DNA of 9,023 bases from Nitrospirota bacterium (GCA_029881175.1 JAOUNC010000085.1:1-9023), one strand, 5' to 3'; shown: positions 1 to 7,384, counted from the stretch's first letter. Numbers and translations: made by a program. Notes: a model not told the origin generated them from the sequence alone.

Positions 1-1147
1 ATTCATTGCCTCACGCCCGGTCTTATCAGACAACACCGGCCACACGATCATCGCGGGTTATCACTGGTTTGGCGATTGGGGACGCGATACCATGATCAGC
101 CTGCCAGGCCTCACCCTCACCACCAAACGCTTTGACGTCGCACGCAGCATCCTCTCGACCTTTGCCCACTATGCCGATCAAGGCATGCTCCCCAATCGAT
201 TCCCCGATGCGGGCCAAGAACCGGAATACAACACCGTCGATGCCACGTTGTGGTACGTCGAAGCCGTCCGCCAATATTGGGAAGCCACCCGCGACCGTGA
301 CTTCCTCAAAACGATCTTCCCGGTTTTACTGGACATGTTGACCTGGTACCGCAAAGGCACCCGCTTTGGCATCGGCATGGACCCCGCCGACCATCTGCTG
401 CATGCAGGGGAAGCGGGAGTCCAGCTCACCTGGATGGATGCCAAAGTGGAAGACTGGGTCGTCACCCCACGCATGGGCAAACCGGTCGAAATCAATGCGC
501 TCTGGTATCAAGCCTGGCTCACGGTAAGCGAATTGGCCAAAACCTTAAAAGTCCCCCATCAAGAATTTCTTGAACTGGCAAACAAAATCAAAACATCCTT
601 CCAACGGTTCTGGCATAAACCGGCCAACCGCTGCTATGACGTGATCGACGGCCCGCATGGGCATGATCCAGATCCACGCCCCAACCAAATATTTGCCGTG
701 TCGTTGCCCAACAGTCCACTCACCGCACCACAGCAACAAGCCGTCGTCGACTATTGCGCCCAACACCTCTATACCTCACACGGGATACGCAGCTTAGGTC
801 CGGAAGACCCGCAGTATGTCGGACAATATGGTGGAGATATTCGAAAACGAGATGGCGCCTATCATCAAGGCACCGCCTGGGGTTGGTTACTCGGCCCCTT
901 TGTACTCGCGCATTACCACGTCTATCGCAATCCCCAAGCGGCCCTCTCCTACCTTGAACCGATCGCGCACCATCTCAACGATTATGGGCTAGGCACCCTG
1001 GGAGAAATCTTTGACGGCCAACCGCCATTCGCACCACGCGGATGCATCGCCCAAGCCTGGACCGTCGCCGAAGTCCTCCGCGCCTGGCATATCCTTCACA
1101 CCGCCACTAAAAAGAAGCCAACAAAAAAACAAACCACCACTTCATAG
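1..1147 (+). CDS. Glycogen debranching enzyme, C-terminal catalytic part (5' truncated by window)
   Basis: The reading frame is open from base 2, and the ATG at 92 is an internal Met inside the conserved AGYHWFGDWGRDTM block, so the true start lies upstream. About 381 residues are visible. They carry the hallmark blocks of the GDE_C / GH133-type amylo-alpha-1,6-glucosidase (alpha/alpha)6 domain in the usual order: DWGRD (bases 74-88), PNRFPD and YNTVDATLW, TWMDAK, VTPRMGKPVEINALWY, YHQGTAWGWLLGPF, and a C-terminal EIFDG...PRGCIAQAW block. The enzyme hydrolyses alpha-1,6 branch points during cytoplasmic glycogen or alpha-glucan breakdown. The last dozen residues form a Lys/Thr-rich tail (KKKPTKKQTTTS) after the domain, probably disordered. 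No terminator with a T-run follows; a palindromic repeat begins about 25 bases after the stop. The family call is very secure, and the exact substrate (glycogen or another branched glucan) is inferred. Confidence 0.93.
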   Translation, partial: FIASRPVLSDNTGHTIIAGYHWFGDWGRDTMISLPGLTLTTKRFDVARSILSTFAHYADQGMLPNRFPDAGQEPEYNTVDATLWYVEAVRQYWEATRDRDFLKTIFPVLLDMLTWYRKGTRFGIGMDPADHLLHAGEAGVQLTWMDAKVEDWVVTPRMGKPVEINALWYQAWLTVSELAKTLKVPHQEFLELANKIKTSFQRFWHKPANRCYDVIDGPHGHDPDPRPNQIFAVSLPNSPLTAPQQQAVVDYCAQHLYTSHGIRSLGPEDPQYVGQYGGDIRKRDGAYHQGTAWGWLLGPFVLAHYHVYRNPQAALSYLEPIAHHLNDYGLGTLGEIFDGQPPFAPRGCIAQAWTVAEVLRAWHILHTATKKKPTKKQTTTS

Positions 1148-1172
1148 AACCCATTCCACTTCTTTTTCTTTA

Positions 1173-1213
1173 TTTCTCCGTCATCCCCGACATCTGTCAT
1201 CGGGGATCCATCT
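1173..1213 (+). repeat. REP-like palindromic repeat, copy A
   Basis: ATCCCCGA (1183-1190) and TCGGGGAT (1200-1207) form a perfect 8-bp inverted repeat around a 9-base loop. It is flanked by TTTCTCCGTC on the left and CCATC on the right. The same element, reverse-complemented and with the same loop length, occurs at 8207-8247, so it is a dispersed repeat rather than a private hairpin. There is no T-run, so it is unlikely to be an intrinsic terminator. Its position just after a gene's stop codon is typical of REP/MITE-class extragenic palindromes. Confidence 0.75.
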
Positions 1214-1224
1214 TCGGCCTTATC

Positions 1225-1276
1225 ATTCCTGCCTGCTTTTGAGCCTTCCCCTGCAGTAATTGGCAGGGGCAGGAAT
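1225..1276 (+). repeat. Nested inverted repeat in intergenic region
   Basis: ATTCCTGCC (1225-1233) is perfectly complementary to GGCAGGAAT (1268-1276). Inside it, CCCCTGC (1248-1254) pairs with GCAGGGG (1263-1269) around an 8-base loop. The two right arms overlap by two bases, so the stems partly compete or form a branched fold. It lies 11 bases after copy A and may be the second half of one compound extragenic element. The rest of the 1148-1410 gap shows no credible gene. Confidence 0.6.
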
Positions 1277-1396
1277 CTACTTTCGAAACATACAATCCCA
1301 CATTCCATCTGTACTTTACTCTAAGGGTTGGCTATTCTTTTCAAACCCCTCCGGATCCTTCGGGGAAATGTTAATGAGAATACCAACAAAATAAAA

Positions 1397-1406
1397 AAAA
1401 GGAGAG
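1397..1406 (+). promoter_or_regulatory. Strong ribosome binding site ahead of the hsdM relic
   Basis: An A-rich stretch leads into AAAAGGAGAG, with GGAGA (1401-1405) ending five bases before the GTG at 1411. This is the best Shine-Dalgarno match near any gene in the window, yet it serves a truncated fragment. It supports the GTG as a possible live start. Confidence 0.6.
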
Positions 1407-1410
1407 TCAT

Positions 1411-1707
1411 GTGGCCTACTTGGGCATTAAAACCAAGCTCTGTCCCGCCGCATTTCGCGAGTGCAAGAATTTGCAGAACGGAAAGCCGCCGATTGGCATT
1501 ACCAACTTCACGTCGGTACAGCACTTCATCTACCAACTAGCAACCACGAGACTCGCAGGCCTCGTACTCGTCAACAACTCAATCTCATCAAACCAGGCGA
1601 GTGAAGGCGAGATCCGCAAGGCCATCATCGAGACCGAACTGGTGTCCTGCATGTTGGCGCTCCCTGACAACCCTTTCCATAGCGCGCAAGCTTACTTACT
1701 TTTATGA
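1411..1707 (+). pseudogene. Relic of type I restriction-modification methyltransferase subunit (HsdM fragment)
   Basis: This 98-residue frame opens with GTG behind a strong ribosome binding site. From about residue 25 to 93 it reads as the HsdM segment just downstream of the NPPF catalytic motif: PPIGITNFTSVQHFIYQL, then LAGLVLVNNSISSNQ, EGEIRKAIIE and LVSCMLALPDNPFHSAQ. These parallel the family's ANFAWVQHFIYHLAP, GFVLANGSMSSNQ, GEGEIRKALIE and DLVDCMVALPGQLFYSTQ. The first 23 or so residues do not resemble the family. Homology stops abruptly after HSAQ, where AYLLL and a stop follow. Intact HsdM proteins are usually around 500 residues with an SAM-binding motif and NPPF, both absent here, so it cannot methylate DNA. 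No hsdR or hsdS is visible. It lies 33 bases upstream of the hamA-like gene and marks an earlier defence gene at this locus. Whether the fragment is still translated is unknown. Confidence 0.8.
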
Positions 1708-1740
1708 AGTCAAAGCTTTATCTACGAGTAGTCGAATAAG

Positions 1741-2544
1741 ATGAATGTCGAGCAGATTATCGGTCCACACCCTATTCCTCCGCATCCATGCGGCATTCAC
1801 TTGGCTGCCACGGACCAACATTCAGTGCACAGTGTTCCGCATCGTGTGCTCGACAATGAACCATTGCAGCTGGCCAAATTCACTGCTGCAATGACGCAGT
1901 GGATCGTAAATCATCACATTAGCCCAGAAGCTATCGAGCGAGATCGAATTCGCCGCGAAGCGTTAGCGAGGCAGGGATTGGTCGATCCTACGCAGCGACT
2001 CCCAATCAACACAAAGACCCAGAAAGGAAATTGGGCGGAGATATTGCTCGCGGAGTATATTGCGGCCTCAAGCAACGCACAACTTCCCGTATATCGACTC
2101 CGCTACAACCCGAACGTAGATCAGTCGATGAAAGGCGATGACGTCCTCGCATTCGATCTCGATTCAAATCCCGTTAGAGTGTTAGTTGGTGAGGCGAAAT
2201 TCCGTTCCGCTCCATCAAAGCAGGTAGTAGCGGAGCTTGTTGGTGCACTGGAAAAGTCACATTCCGGGAATATACCTGCTTCGCTTCAGTTCGTTGCTGA
2301 TCACTTGTTTGAATCCGGGAAGAACGAGCTAGGCGCAAAAGTAGCGGCGTGCAATGCGCTCTTTGCTCAAGGCCGCCTTCAATTGGACTACGTCGGCTTG
2401 CTTGCAAGCAGCAGGAATGCACATTCTCATGTGCAGAAGAACGCACTATCAAGTATCCGCAGATTGGCTGTGGTGTCGCTCGCCCTGGAGAATCTCGAGG
2501 GCGTTGTGGCAGATTCCTATGCAGGGGCAGCAGCGCTGCTATGA
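1741..2544 (+). CDS. hamA: HamA-like DUF1837 nuclease of a Hachiman-type defence system
   Basis: This 267-residue protein has a DUF1837-like core. KGNWAEILLAEY (residues 95-106, with E100) is followed by MKGDDVLAF (130-138, D133/D134) and VGEAKFRS (149-156, with E151-x-K153). The E...GxD...ExK order matches a PD-(D/E)XK nuclease active site and the ExK of characterised HamA proteins. By family knowledge HamA is the DNA-degrading effector, held in check by the HamB helicase until damaged or foreign DNA is sensed. The first ~90 residues are His/Pro-rich and then helical, with no signal peptide or membrane segment, so it should be cytoplasmic. ATG 1741 is the first start after an in-frame TAG nine bases upstream. 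No convincing Shine-Dalgarno precedes it (GTCGAATAAG), suggesting weak or leaderless translation. Its stop overlaps the helicase start (ATGA). The nuclease-plus-helicase pairing makes the Hachiman assignment likely; activity is inferred. Confidence 0.82.
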   Translation: MNVEQIIGPHPIPPHPCGIHLAATDQHSVHSVPHRVLDNEPLQLAKFTAAMTQWIVNHHISPEAIERDRIRREALARQGLVDPTQRLPINTKTQKGNWAEILLAEYIAASSNAQLPVYRLRYNPNVDQSMKGDDVLAFDLDSNPVRVLVGEAKFRSAPSKQVVAELVGALEKSHSGNIPASLQFVADHLFESGKNELGAKVAACNALFAQGRLQLDYVGLLASSRNAHSHVQKNALSSIRRLAVVSLALENLEGVVADSYAGAAALL

Positions 2545-5500
2545 GCCTCCCTGTCGAAAATGCTCGTCTTTTAGCGCAGTCGATGCGCTCCGCAGGCATC
2601 CGCAATCTGATTGCTCAGTCCAAGGCCAAGCAGGTATTGAGGGAAGTCCGCGAAATCCCCGCGAACTTCCCAAGCTTTGAACCGGAACTTGACGATCGCG
2701 TTACGTTCGTCGCATACGCGCTGTTGGCCGCTGGATGCAGCCTGATTGAACGGGGTGAAATCACCGAGGGCCATGCGGAGCTGCATGCAGCCGCAGATAT
2801 TCTTGAATCTGCACACCGAACCGAGATTGCGAATCAACAAGCGAGTGCGCTGCATTGCCTGGTTGGTGCGATGGCCTTCTATGCTTGCGGCCAATATTCG
2901 AGAGCATTCGTGTTAATCGAAAACATTGAAGAAGTCACCCCTTCGGCTGGAATTATTGCATCATTCTTGCGGAAAGATCGGCCCCGTCTGATTACTAAAT
3001 TGAACGCGGTGCTGCTGGCACCGCCTCCTGGGTTCGATGAGTCGAGTCCGTTTGACGATTGGGCTTTGACAATTTGCGTGGCAAGATCCGTGTCGCTTGT
3101 CGCTGAGCACGTTATTTCTGGACAAGCGGAACTGCTAGCGAATGCAGATGTTGTCCTTCGCGACGCAATGGCGATTAGTGAAGGAGGTTCGCATCCTTCC
3201 TTTTGGTGGCTTGCCCGCCTCCTACGCCTGATGCTCAGGGACTATGCCAATGGAGCGTTATGGTCTGTCCTGCCGCCTTTCTTCGGCCCTGATGGGACGG
3301 CACAAGTCGATAGTTACGTGAAGCTACTCGCCTTCCAGGAAACGCCAGTCATCGAGCTCTGGCAATCACAGATTGAAGCCCTTCACCTTGCCCTCAATCC
3401 GCAGAATCGAGGAGGTGTTATTAATCTTCGAACCAGCGCAGGAAAGACCAGAGTCGCGGAACTAGCGATTCTCCACACGCTAAGGGCGGATCCAAGCGCC
3501 AAGGCTCTCTATCTCGCACCTTTCCGATCGCTTGCGTTTGAACTGGAGAGAACCTTCAGTAAAACTCTGTTGCCACTTGGCTACTCTGTCTCACACCTTT
3601 ACGGAGGATCACGTTTCAGCAGGGTTGACCAGGAATTGGTGAATGAAGGTCACATCACTATCGCTACTCCAGAAAAGGCAAAGTCAATGCTCCGAGCTGC
3701 GCCGGAACTTTTCGAGTCGGTGAAGCTCATTGTAATCGATGAAGGCCATCTTCTTGGCGGCAATGAACGAAATGTTCGCAATGAGCTCTTCCTTGAGCAC
3801 TTGCGACTATTGGCTCGACAACGCGGCGCAAGAATACTCCTGCTCTCGGCTGTTCTTCCCAATGCAGAGGACTTGGCCGCTTGGGTCGGAGGTGATGTTG
3901 ATGCTCTGGTGAAATCAAACTGGAAGCCATCATCTGAGCGATTCGGGACACTTCGATGGAAAAACTCGGGTGTTTCAATTGAGTGGCTGGGTGGCGAGCG
4001 TTGCTTCAACCCTCACTTCGTCGAATTTAAGGAGGTGCCCAAAGGGAAAATTGGGAAACGCATGTTCCCTGCGGGCAAGACGGAAGCAGTTGCCGCAACT
4101 GCCGCCCGCCTCGCAGAACTCGGGCCAGTCCTGATTTTTGCAGGCCAAGCTCAGTGGGTGCCTTCTATGGTAAGGAGCGTTTTGCAAGCACTCGGAACTG
4201 ACGCACCAGCCCACCCTTGGCCTGATACAGAGTGGCGACTCCTGGAGGCAGTTTGCAAAGAGGAACTTGGCGATGAGTCATTGGAAATCGCGGCGGCTCG
4301 GCAAGGAGTGATTTGCCACAGCAACAAGCTGCCTCCTCAGGTGAGAATTTCCTTGGAAAAGCTCATGGCAAAGCATCCTCCGCGGATAATCGTGGCGACC
4401 ACAACGCTCGGGCAAGGAGTAAACATCGGAATATCGTCAGTGATTGTCGCCACCACTTTCATAGGTGCCAAATTGCAGATCAGTAAGCGTGATTTTTGGA
4501 ATATCTGCGGGCGCGCAGGTAGAGCGTTTGTTGATGGTGAAGGTAAAATCCTTTTTGCAATCGACAGCACACGCAGCGCGTGGAATGTTCGAAATGATGA
4601 GAAAACTGCGGCACGCTATTTTGATATTGCACATCTCGACCAAGTGGAGAGCGGCTTGCTTCAAGTCGTCCGGTGTCTACACAATCTCGCGGCTAAAGCA
4701 GGGATTTCGTTTAACACTCTTTTGGAGCTGGCAGCAAACGATAAATTTGATGATTACGGCCCGGAAAAGGGAAAAGTTGAGGTCTTGGTCGATTGGATTG
4801 ACGACCAACTTTTGGCCCTGCATGTCGATTACAAGGGCGATGACCCTGCGCCAATCGTCGACTGGGTGGATGATGCATTTCGAGATTCACTTGCGGCCAT
4901 TCAAGAAAGGAGCAGAAAAGAACCCGGCCACGATGACCAATTGCTTGGTTTCTTAAAGGCCAGAGCAGCTGGTGTGTTGCGCAAGGTTTCCTCACCCGAT
5001 GCACGGCGAGCGGTTATTGCCTCTGGACTACCGCTGTCAGTTGGCATTGTCGCGTTCAATCAGTTGAATGTTTTTCGCGAGATGGTGGACCGTTATTTGA
5101 ATGCAGGCATCGCTGAAGACCCGCTTGGGGCGTTGGTTTTGGAGTTCGAGACTTGGGCCCGAGAGAATGCAATGACCATTGTCAAGGAAATGCCCGAGCA
5201 AGGGCAGTTGGACAAAATTCGCCCTCAATGGCTTGGCGGTGGTTCGTTACGGAAGATCATCGAAACGTGTGGGGATGAGTCCACTGACATTTGCACCGAA
5301 CTCTATGGATACCAACTTCCATGGCTTTTCCACTCAGTTGCGCAAAAGCTCGACAAACTAGCCGAAGCGAACCGTGTTGAAGTGCTTTCCAGGGTAGGAC
5401 TTCTCGTTGAAATCGGCTTACCAATGGAAGCTGCAGCCAAAGTATTTTTGGCGGGTGTGCGGTCCCGCGTAGCGGCAATGGAATTGAGCCGTTTTGTAAT

Positions 5501-5888
5501 CGATCCATCCGCGAGTGTCTCACGGATTCGTAAAGCTCTATTGGATTCGGCCAGCGTTGCAGTGCTTTCTGGCTCTGTCTCGGCATCAACGATTGAATGG
5601 CTTCACCTTCTTTCAGCGGAGCACGGGACTTCTGATGTTGATCCCCCACAATGCGCACGGTTCAGCTTAGAGGTACCCGATGAAGTCAATATTCTCCATG
5701 TCCGTCAACTCCAGGAGCAGGATTCCCTTTGGCTTTGTTCAACTGACTCGAGGTTCAAATACGCAGTGCAAGCAACAGCGGAAATGCCATTCGATAAATA
5801 TGTTAACGACCCACGCTTCATTTTTTTACGAGATGGTGACGCGTGGATTCAACAGTGCCGAGATCCGCGTATTCAGCTGTTCACGTAA
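2541..5888 (+). CDS. hamB: HamB-like Ski2/Hel308-type SF2 helicase of a Hachiman-type defence system
   Basis: The start is placed at ATG 2541, where ATGA overlaps the hamA stop by 4 bp; the frame extends upstream only as an overlap with hamA. The product has 1115 residues. Residues 1-270 are helical, with TPR-like hairpins around 55-130. SF2 helicase motifs follow in order: a Q-motif-like LWQSQ (Q277), Walker A TSAGKT (298-303, K302), DEGH Walker B (400-403), SAV motif III (436-438), motif V ATTTLGQGVN (619-628) and motif VI GRAGRA (657-662). This layout is Ski2/Hel308-like. Motif VI reads NICGRAGR, with Asn where related helicases usually have Gln. The ~450 residues after motif VI are not recognised in detail and probably hold winged-helix or ratchet-like and partner-binding domains. 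In characterised Hachiman systems HamB binds and translocates on DNA and controls the HamA nuclease. Overlapping starts imply translational coupling with hamA. All ATPase motifs appear intact. Confidence 0.83.
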   Translation: MSLPVENARLLAQSMRSAGIRNLIAQSKAKQVLREVREIPANFPSFEPELDDRVTFVAYALLAAGCSLIERGEITEGHAELHAAADILESAHRTEIANQQASALHCLVGAMAFYACGQYSRAFVLIENIEEVTPSAGIIASFLRKDRPRLITKLNAVLLAPPPGFDESSPFDDWALTICVARSVSLVAEHVISGQAELLANADVVLRDAMAISEGGSHPSFWWLARLLRLMLRDYANGALWSVLPPFFGPDGTAQVDSYVKLLAFQETPVIELWQSQIEALHLALNPQNRGGVINLRTSAGKTRVAELAILHTLRADPSAKALYLAPFRSLAFELERTFSKTLLPLGYSVSHLYGGSRFSRVDQELVNEGHITIATPEKAKSMLRAAPELFESVKLIVIDEGHLLGGNERNVRNELFLEHLRLLARQRGARILLLSAVLPNAEDLAAWVGGDVDALVKSNWKPSSERFGTLRWKNSGVSIEWLGGERCFNPHFVEFKEVPKGKIGKRMFPAGKTEAVAATAARLAELGPVLIFAGQAQWVPSMVRSVLQALGTDAPAHPWPDTEWRLLEAVCKEELGDESLEIAAARQGVICHSNKLPPQVRISLEKLMAKHPPRIIVATTTLGQGVNIGISSVIVATTFIGAKLQISKRDFWNICGRAGRAFVDGEGKILFAIDSTRSAWNVRNDEKTAARYFDIAHLDQVESGLLQVVRCLHNLAAKAGISFNTLLELAANDKFDDYGPEKGKVEVLVDWIDDQLLALHVDYKGDDPAPIVDWVDDAFRDSLAAIQERSRKEPGHDDQLLGFLKARAAGVLRKVSSPDARRAVIASGLPLSVGIVAFNQLNVFREMVDRYLNAGIAEDPLGALVLEFETWARENAMTIVKEMPEQGQLDKIRPQWLGGGSLRKIIETCGDESTDICTELYGYQLPWLFHSVAQKLDKLAEANRVEVLSRVGLLVEIGLPMEAAAKVFLAGVRSRVAAMELSRFVIDPSASVSRIRKALLDSASVAVLSGSVSASTIEWLHLLSAEHGTSDVDPPQCARFSLEVPDEVNILHVRQLQEQDSLWLCSTDSRFKYAVQATAEMPFDKYVNDPRFIFLRDGDAWIQQCRDPRIQLFT

Positions 5889-6258
5889 TGAGCAAAGATA
5901 AGAAATTCTTCCCGGAGGAAAGGGGCGACAGCCATTCCATTCTCTCGAACCGACGCAACACTGCCCTGAAGAATTAAGAGGTCGGGAGCCTTTTTCATGT
6001 CAGGTTCTGGGGGAATTCAAAGTTGAATCCAATAGCATTCCCACCCTGCTACGGCCTACGCAAGAAGTCGCATTAGCCTTGCAGAGACATTTGGCTTTAC
6101 TGCTGATAAGTGAAGCGTATGGCAGCACACTTCTAAATGCGGAAGGAGCGGCCAGCAAATGTGGACTCAACTGCACAAGCTCCGACCAAGATGCTATGAT
6201 GGGTCAGGCTCGACTGACCGAATTTTTCAACCACATTCTGAAAGGACAACATGACTAG
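5888..6258 (+). pseudogene. Possible frameshifted third gene of the hamAB operon
   Basis: An ATG at 5888 shares its A with the hamB TAA stop (TAATG), a typical coupled start. It encodes 29 residues (MSKDKKFFPEERGDSH...) to a TAA at 5975-5977. A second frame is open from 5902 to a TAG at 6256-6258, without its own ATG until late. It reads PEELRGREPFSCQVLGEF, then LLRPTQEVALALQRHL, then LTEFFNHILKG, which looks protein-like. Joining the first frame to the second anywhere in 5902-5974 needs the equivalent of one restored base and would give a protein of roughly 120 residues ending over the start of the next gene. I do not recognise a family. Alternatives are chance open frames or a sequencing error in an intact gene. 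Confidence 0.35.
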
Positions 6259-6661
6259 AAATCTGACACGCATCGTTTTGGGAATGTCTTTGGGCGTCTT
6301 TCTTTTTTCCGGAACCAGCCTGGCGACCGAACCGGCGGAGGTGGGGAATTATGTGAAGTCTCGCATTGAGATCAGCGAGATGATGATGGGCTATCTCAAA
6401 GGTGGAGAGGGATACGGGAAAGGTCAACGGCCCTCACCCGAAGTGCTACACGACATGGAAGCGGACATCACCACGAAGATCAGCGCCATCCTGGCGACGC
6501 ATGATCTGACGATCAAAGAATATACTGCGCACAGCCAGGAGGTGTTCGCCGATGATGCCGCCGTCAAGAATTATCTCAACGAGCATCCCGATCTGAAGGA
6601 ACGGTATGAGGCGCTTCCACTGGATCGAATGGGACATGGCCGCACCGGGCGAGGCTACTAA
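6251..6661 (+). CDS. Small exported protein of unknown function
   Basis: This 136-residue protein starts at ATG 6251 behind AAAGGA (6241-6246, the last bases of GAAAGGACAAC). The N-terminus is a standard Sec signal peptide: TRN and R7, a hydrophobic core (IVLGMSLGVFLF), and a likely cleavage after SLA at residue 25. The mature part is about 110 residues, charged and helical. It includes the block HDLTIKEYTAHSQEVFADD and then NYLNEHPDL, weakly reminiscent of small periplasmic DUF4168-type proteins. It ends in a Gly/Arg-rich tail. There are no membrane segments beyond the signal and no cysteines, so a periplasmic or secreted soluble product is likely. It stands alone as a monocistronic unit with its own intrinsic terminator 33 bases after the stop. 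It is probably native rather than part of the defence operon. Function unknown. Confidence 0.8.
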   Translation: MTRNLTRIVLGMSLGVFLFSGTSLATEPAEVGNYVKSRIEISEMMMGYLKGGEGYGKGQRPSPEVLHDMEADITTKISAILATHDLTIKEYTAHSQEVFADDAAVKNYLNEHPDLKERYEALPLDRMGHGRTGRGY

Positions 6662-6693
6662 GGATGAGAATGGGGGGATCGGTCAAATCCCCC

Positions 6694-6723
6694 TACCCCC
6701 CCTTTTTCTCAGGGGGTATTTTT
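6694..6723 (+). terminator. Rho-independent terminator
   Basis: TACCCCC (6694-6700) pairs perfectly with GGGGGTA (6712-6718) around an 11-base loop and is followed at once by a T-run (6719-6723). It sits 33 bases after the stop of the exported-protein gene. The pyrimidine-rich loop and the preceding AAATCCCCC also resemble a dispersed extragenic element, so it may be both. Confidence 0.75.
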
Positions 6724-6891
6724 CCGGAAGAGAAAGGTGCGGGAACTTCCCGGAAACTGTAGATGATTCTCCCCCAACAAGCACCTTTGGCTCCTTGCTG
6801 GCACTTCGGGCAACAACTTTTTGAATAGCTGAAAAAAGGAAACGGGAAATTTTCTCGTGACGAACCTGATGCTTCCAGGTAAAATTAAGGG
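6724..6891. other. Gene-free stretch with short palindromes
   Basis: No credible coding frame is seen here. Two small, related palindromes, TTCCGGAA (6722-6729) and TTCCCGGAA (6747-6755), lie 25 bases apart. Nothing else is recognisable. Confidence 0.4.
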
Positions 6892-7084
6892 ATGAAATTG
6901 AAAATCTCCGAGCCCAATTTTGATGCTACACGACGCCCCAGCCAGTTAGGGGATAGAGAGGCTCGCCCAACACAAGATTATCGAAGCCCGGAAACTCACC
7001 CCAGAACAGCGGCTCCTCAGCGCTCTTGAACGGTTTGATACCGCCTCCGCCCTCCACACTCGTGTTTCAACAAGCCTTAACTGA
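6892..7084 (+). pseudogene. Decayed small companion gene upstream of the nucleotidyltransferase relic
   Basis: An ATG at 6892 begins MKLKISEPNFDATRRP but runs into a frame that loses sense. The next frame (6950-7084) then continues with HKIIEARKLTPEQRLLSALERFD and ends at TGA 7082. The ARKLTPEQRL.AL..FD pattern recalls the short proteins often encoded immediately before small nucleotidyltransferase genes. Joining the two frames near 6947-6950 requires a frameshift, so it is called a pseudogene. The AAGGG before the ATG is only one base away, too close to be a good ribosome binding site. Identity as a toxin/antitoxin-style partner is inferred from position. Confidence 0.4.
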
Positions 7085-7307
7085 CGTTCTTTCCCGCCTT
7101 GAACCGGCCAAGCTTCAGGGGCTCGTCGAGGCTTTTGCATGGATCGGATGGTCTGCCGTGTCCGCCTGGGATGTTCCACGAGCGACCCGGGATATCGATT
7201 GTGCCATTGCCATCGGCTCAGCAAATCCACATTCTCTTACTACCTTGCGAATGGTGGGGACTTTCTTTTCCGGCTGTTCCTTCGCAGTCGAAAATACCGC
7301 GAGATGA
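7062..7307 (+). pseudogene. Truncated nucleotidyltransferase-fold protein (MNT/AbiEii-like relic)
   Basis: From a GTG at 7062 (a TTG at 7026 is also in frame) the product reads FQQALTDVLSRLEP..., followed by WIGWSAVSAWDVPRATRDID and CAIAIGSANPHSL. This parallels the nucleotidyltransferase signature LIGGxAVSAWGxPRATRDID, including the catalytic DxD. Two usually conserved glycines are replaced (GG to GW, WG to WD). After NPHSL the sequence no longer resembles the family, and the frame stops at about 81 residues, roughly half the usual length. Continuations in the other two frames up to 7374 do not restore it. The start overlaps the upstream relic by 23 bases, as in an intact two-gene pair. It is most likely non-functional. 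Relatives act in toxin-antitoxin or abortive-infection modules, but that role is inferred. Confidence 0.6.
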
Positions 7308-7384
7308 GACACTTGAATGGGTATCAGGAAAAATCCACGCAAGAAGTTATGCGATTCACCACATGACATACTAGGATACACACG

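Noticed and set aside
92..1147. ATG 92 as the start of the debranching enzyme
   Set aside because: The codons before it, from base 2, encode the conserved HWFGDWGRDT block, so this Met is internal and the gene enters from the left.
1347..1366. CCCC...GGGG imperfect palindrome as a terminator
   Set aside because: Only four outer pairs form around mismatched bases, and no T-run follows.
2349..2540. An upstream extension of the helicase frame to 2349
   Set aside because: It lies wholly inside hamA in another frame. The ATGA overlap at 2541 is the natural coupled start.
2174..2605. 143-residue minus-strand frame across the hamA-hamB junction
   Set aside because: It is antisense to well-supported genes, with a composition typical of a shadow frame.
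4465..4956. 163-residue plus-strand frame inside hamB
   Set aside because: It is an out-of-frame shadow of the helicase coding sequence with no recognisable motif or ribosome binding site.
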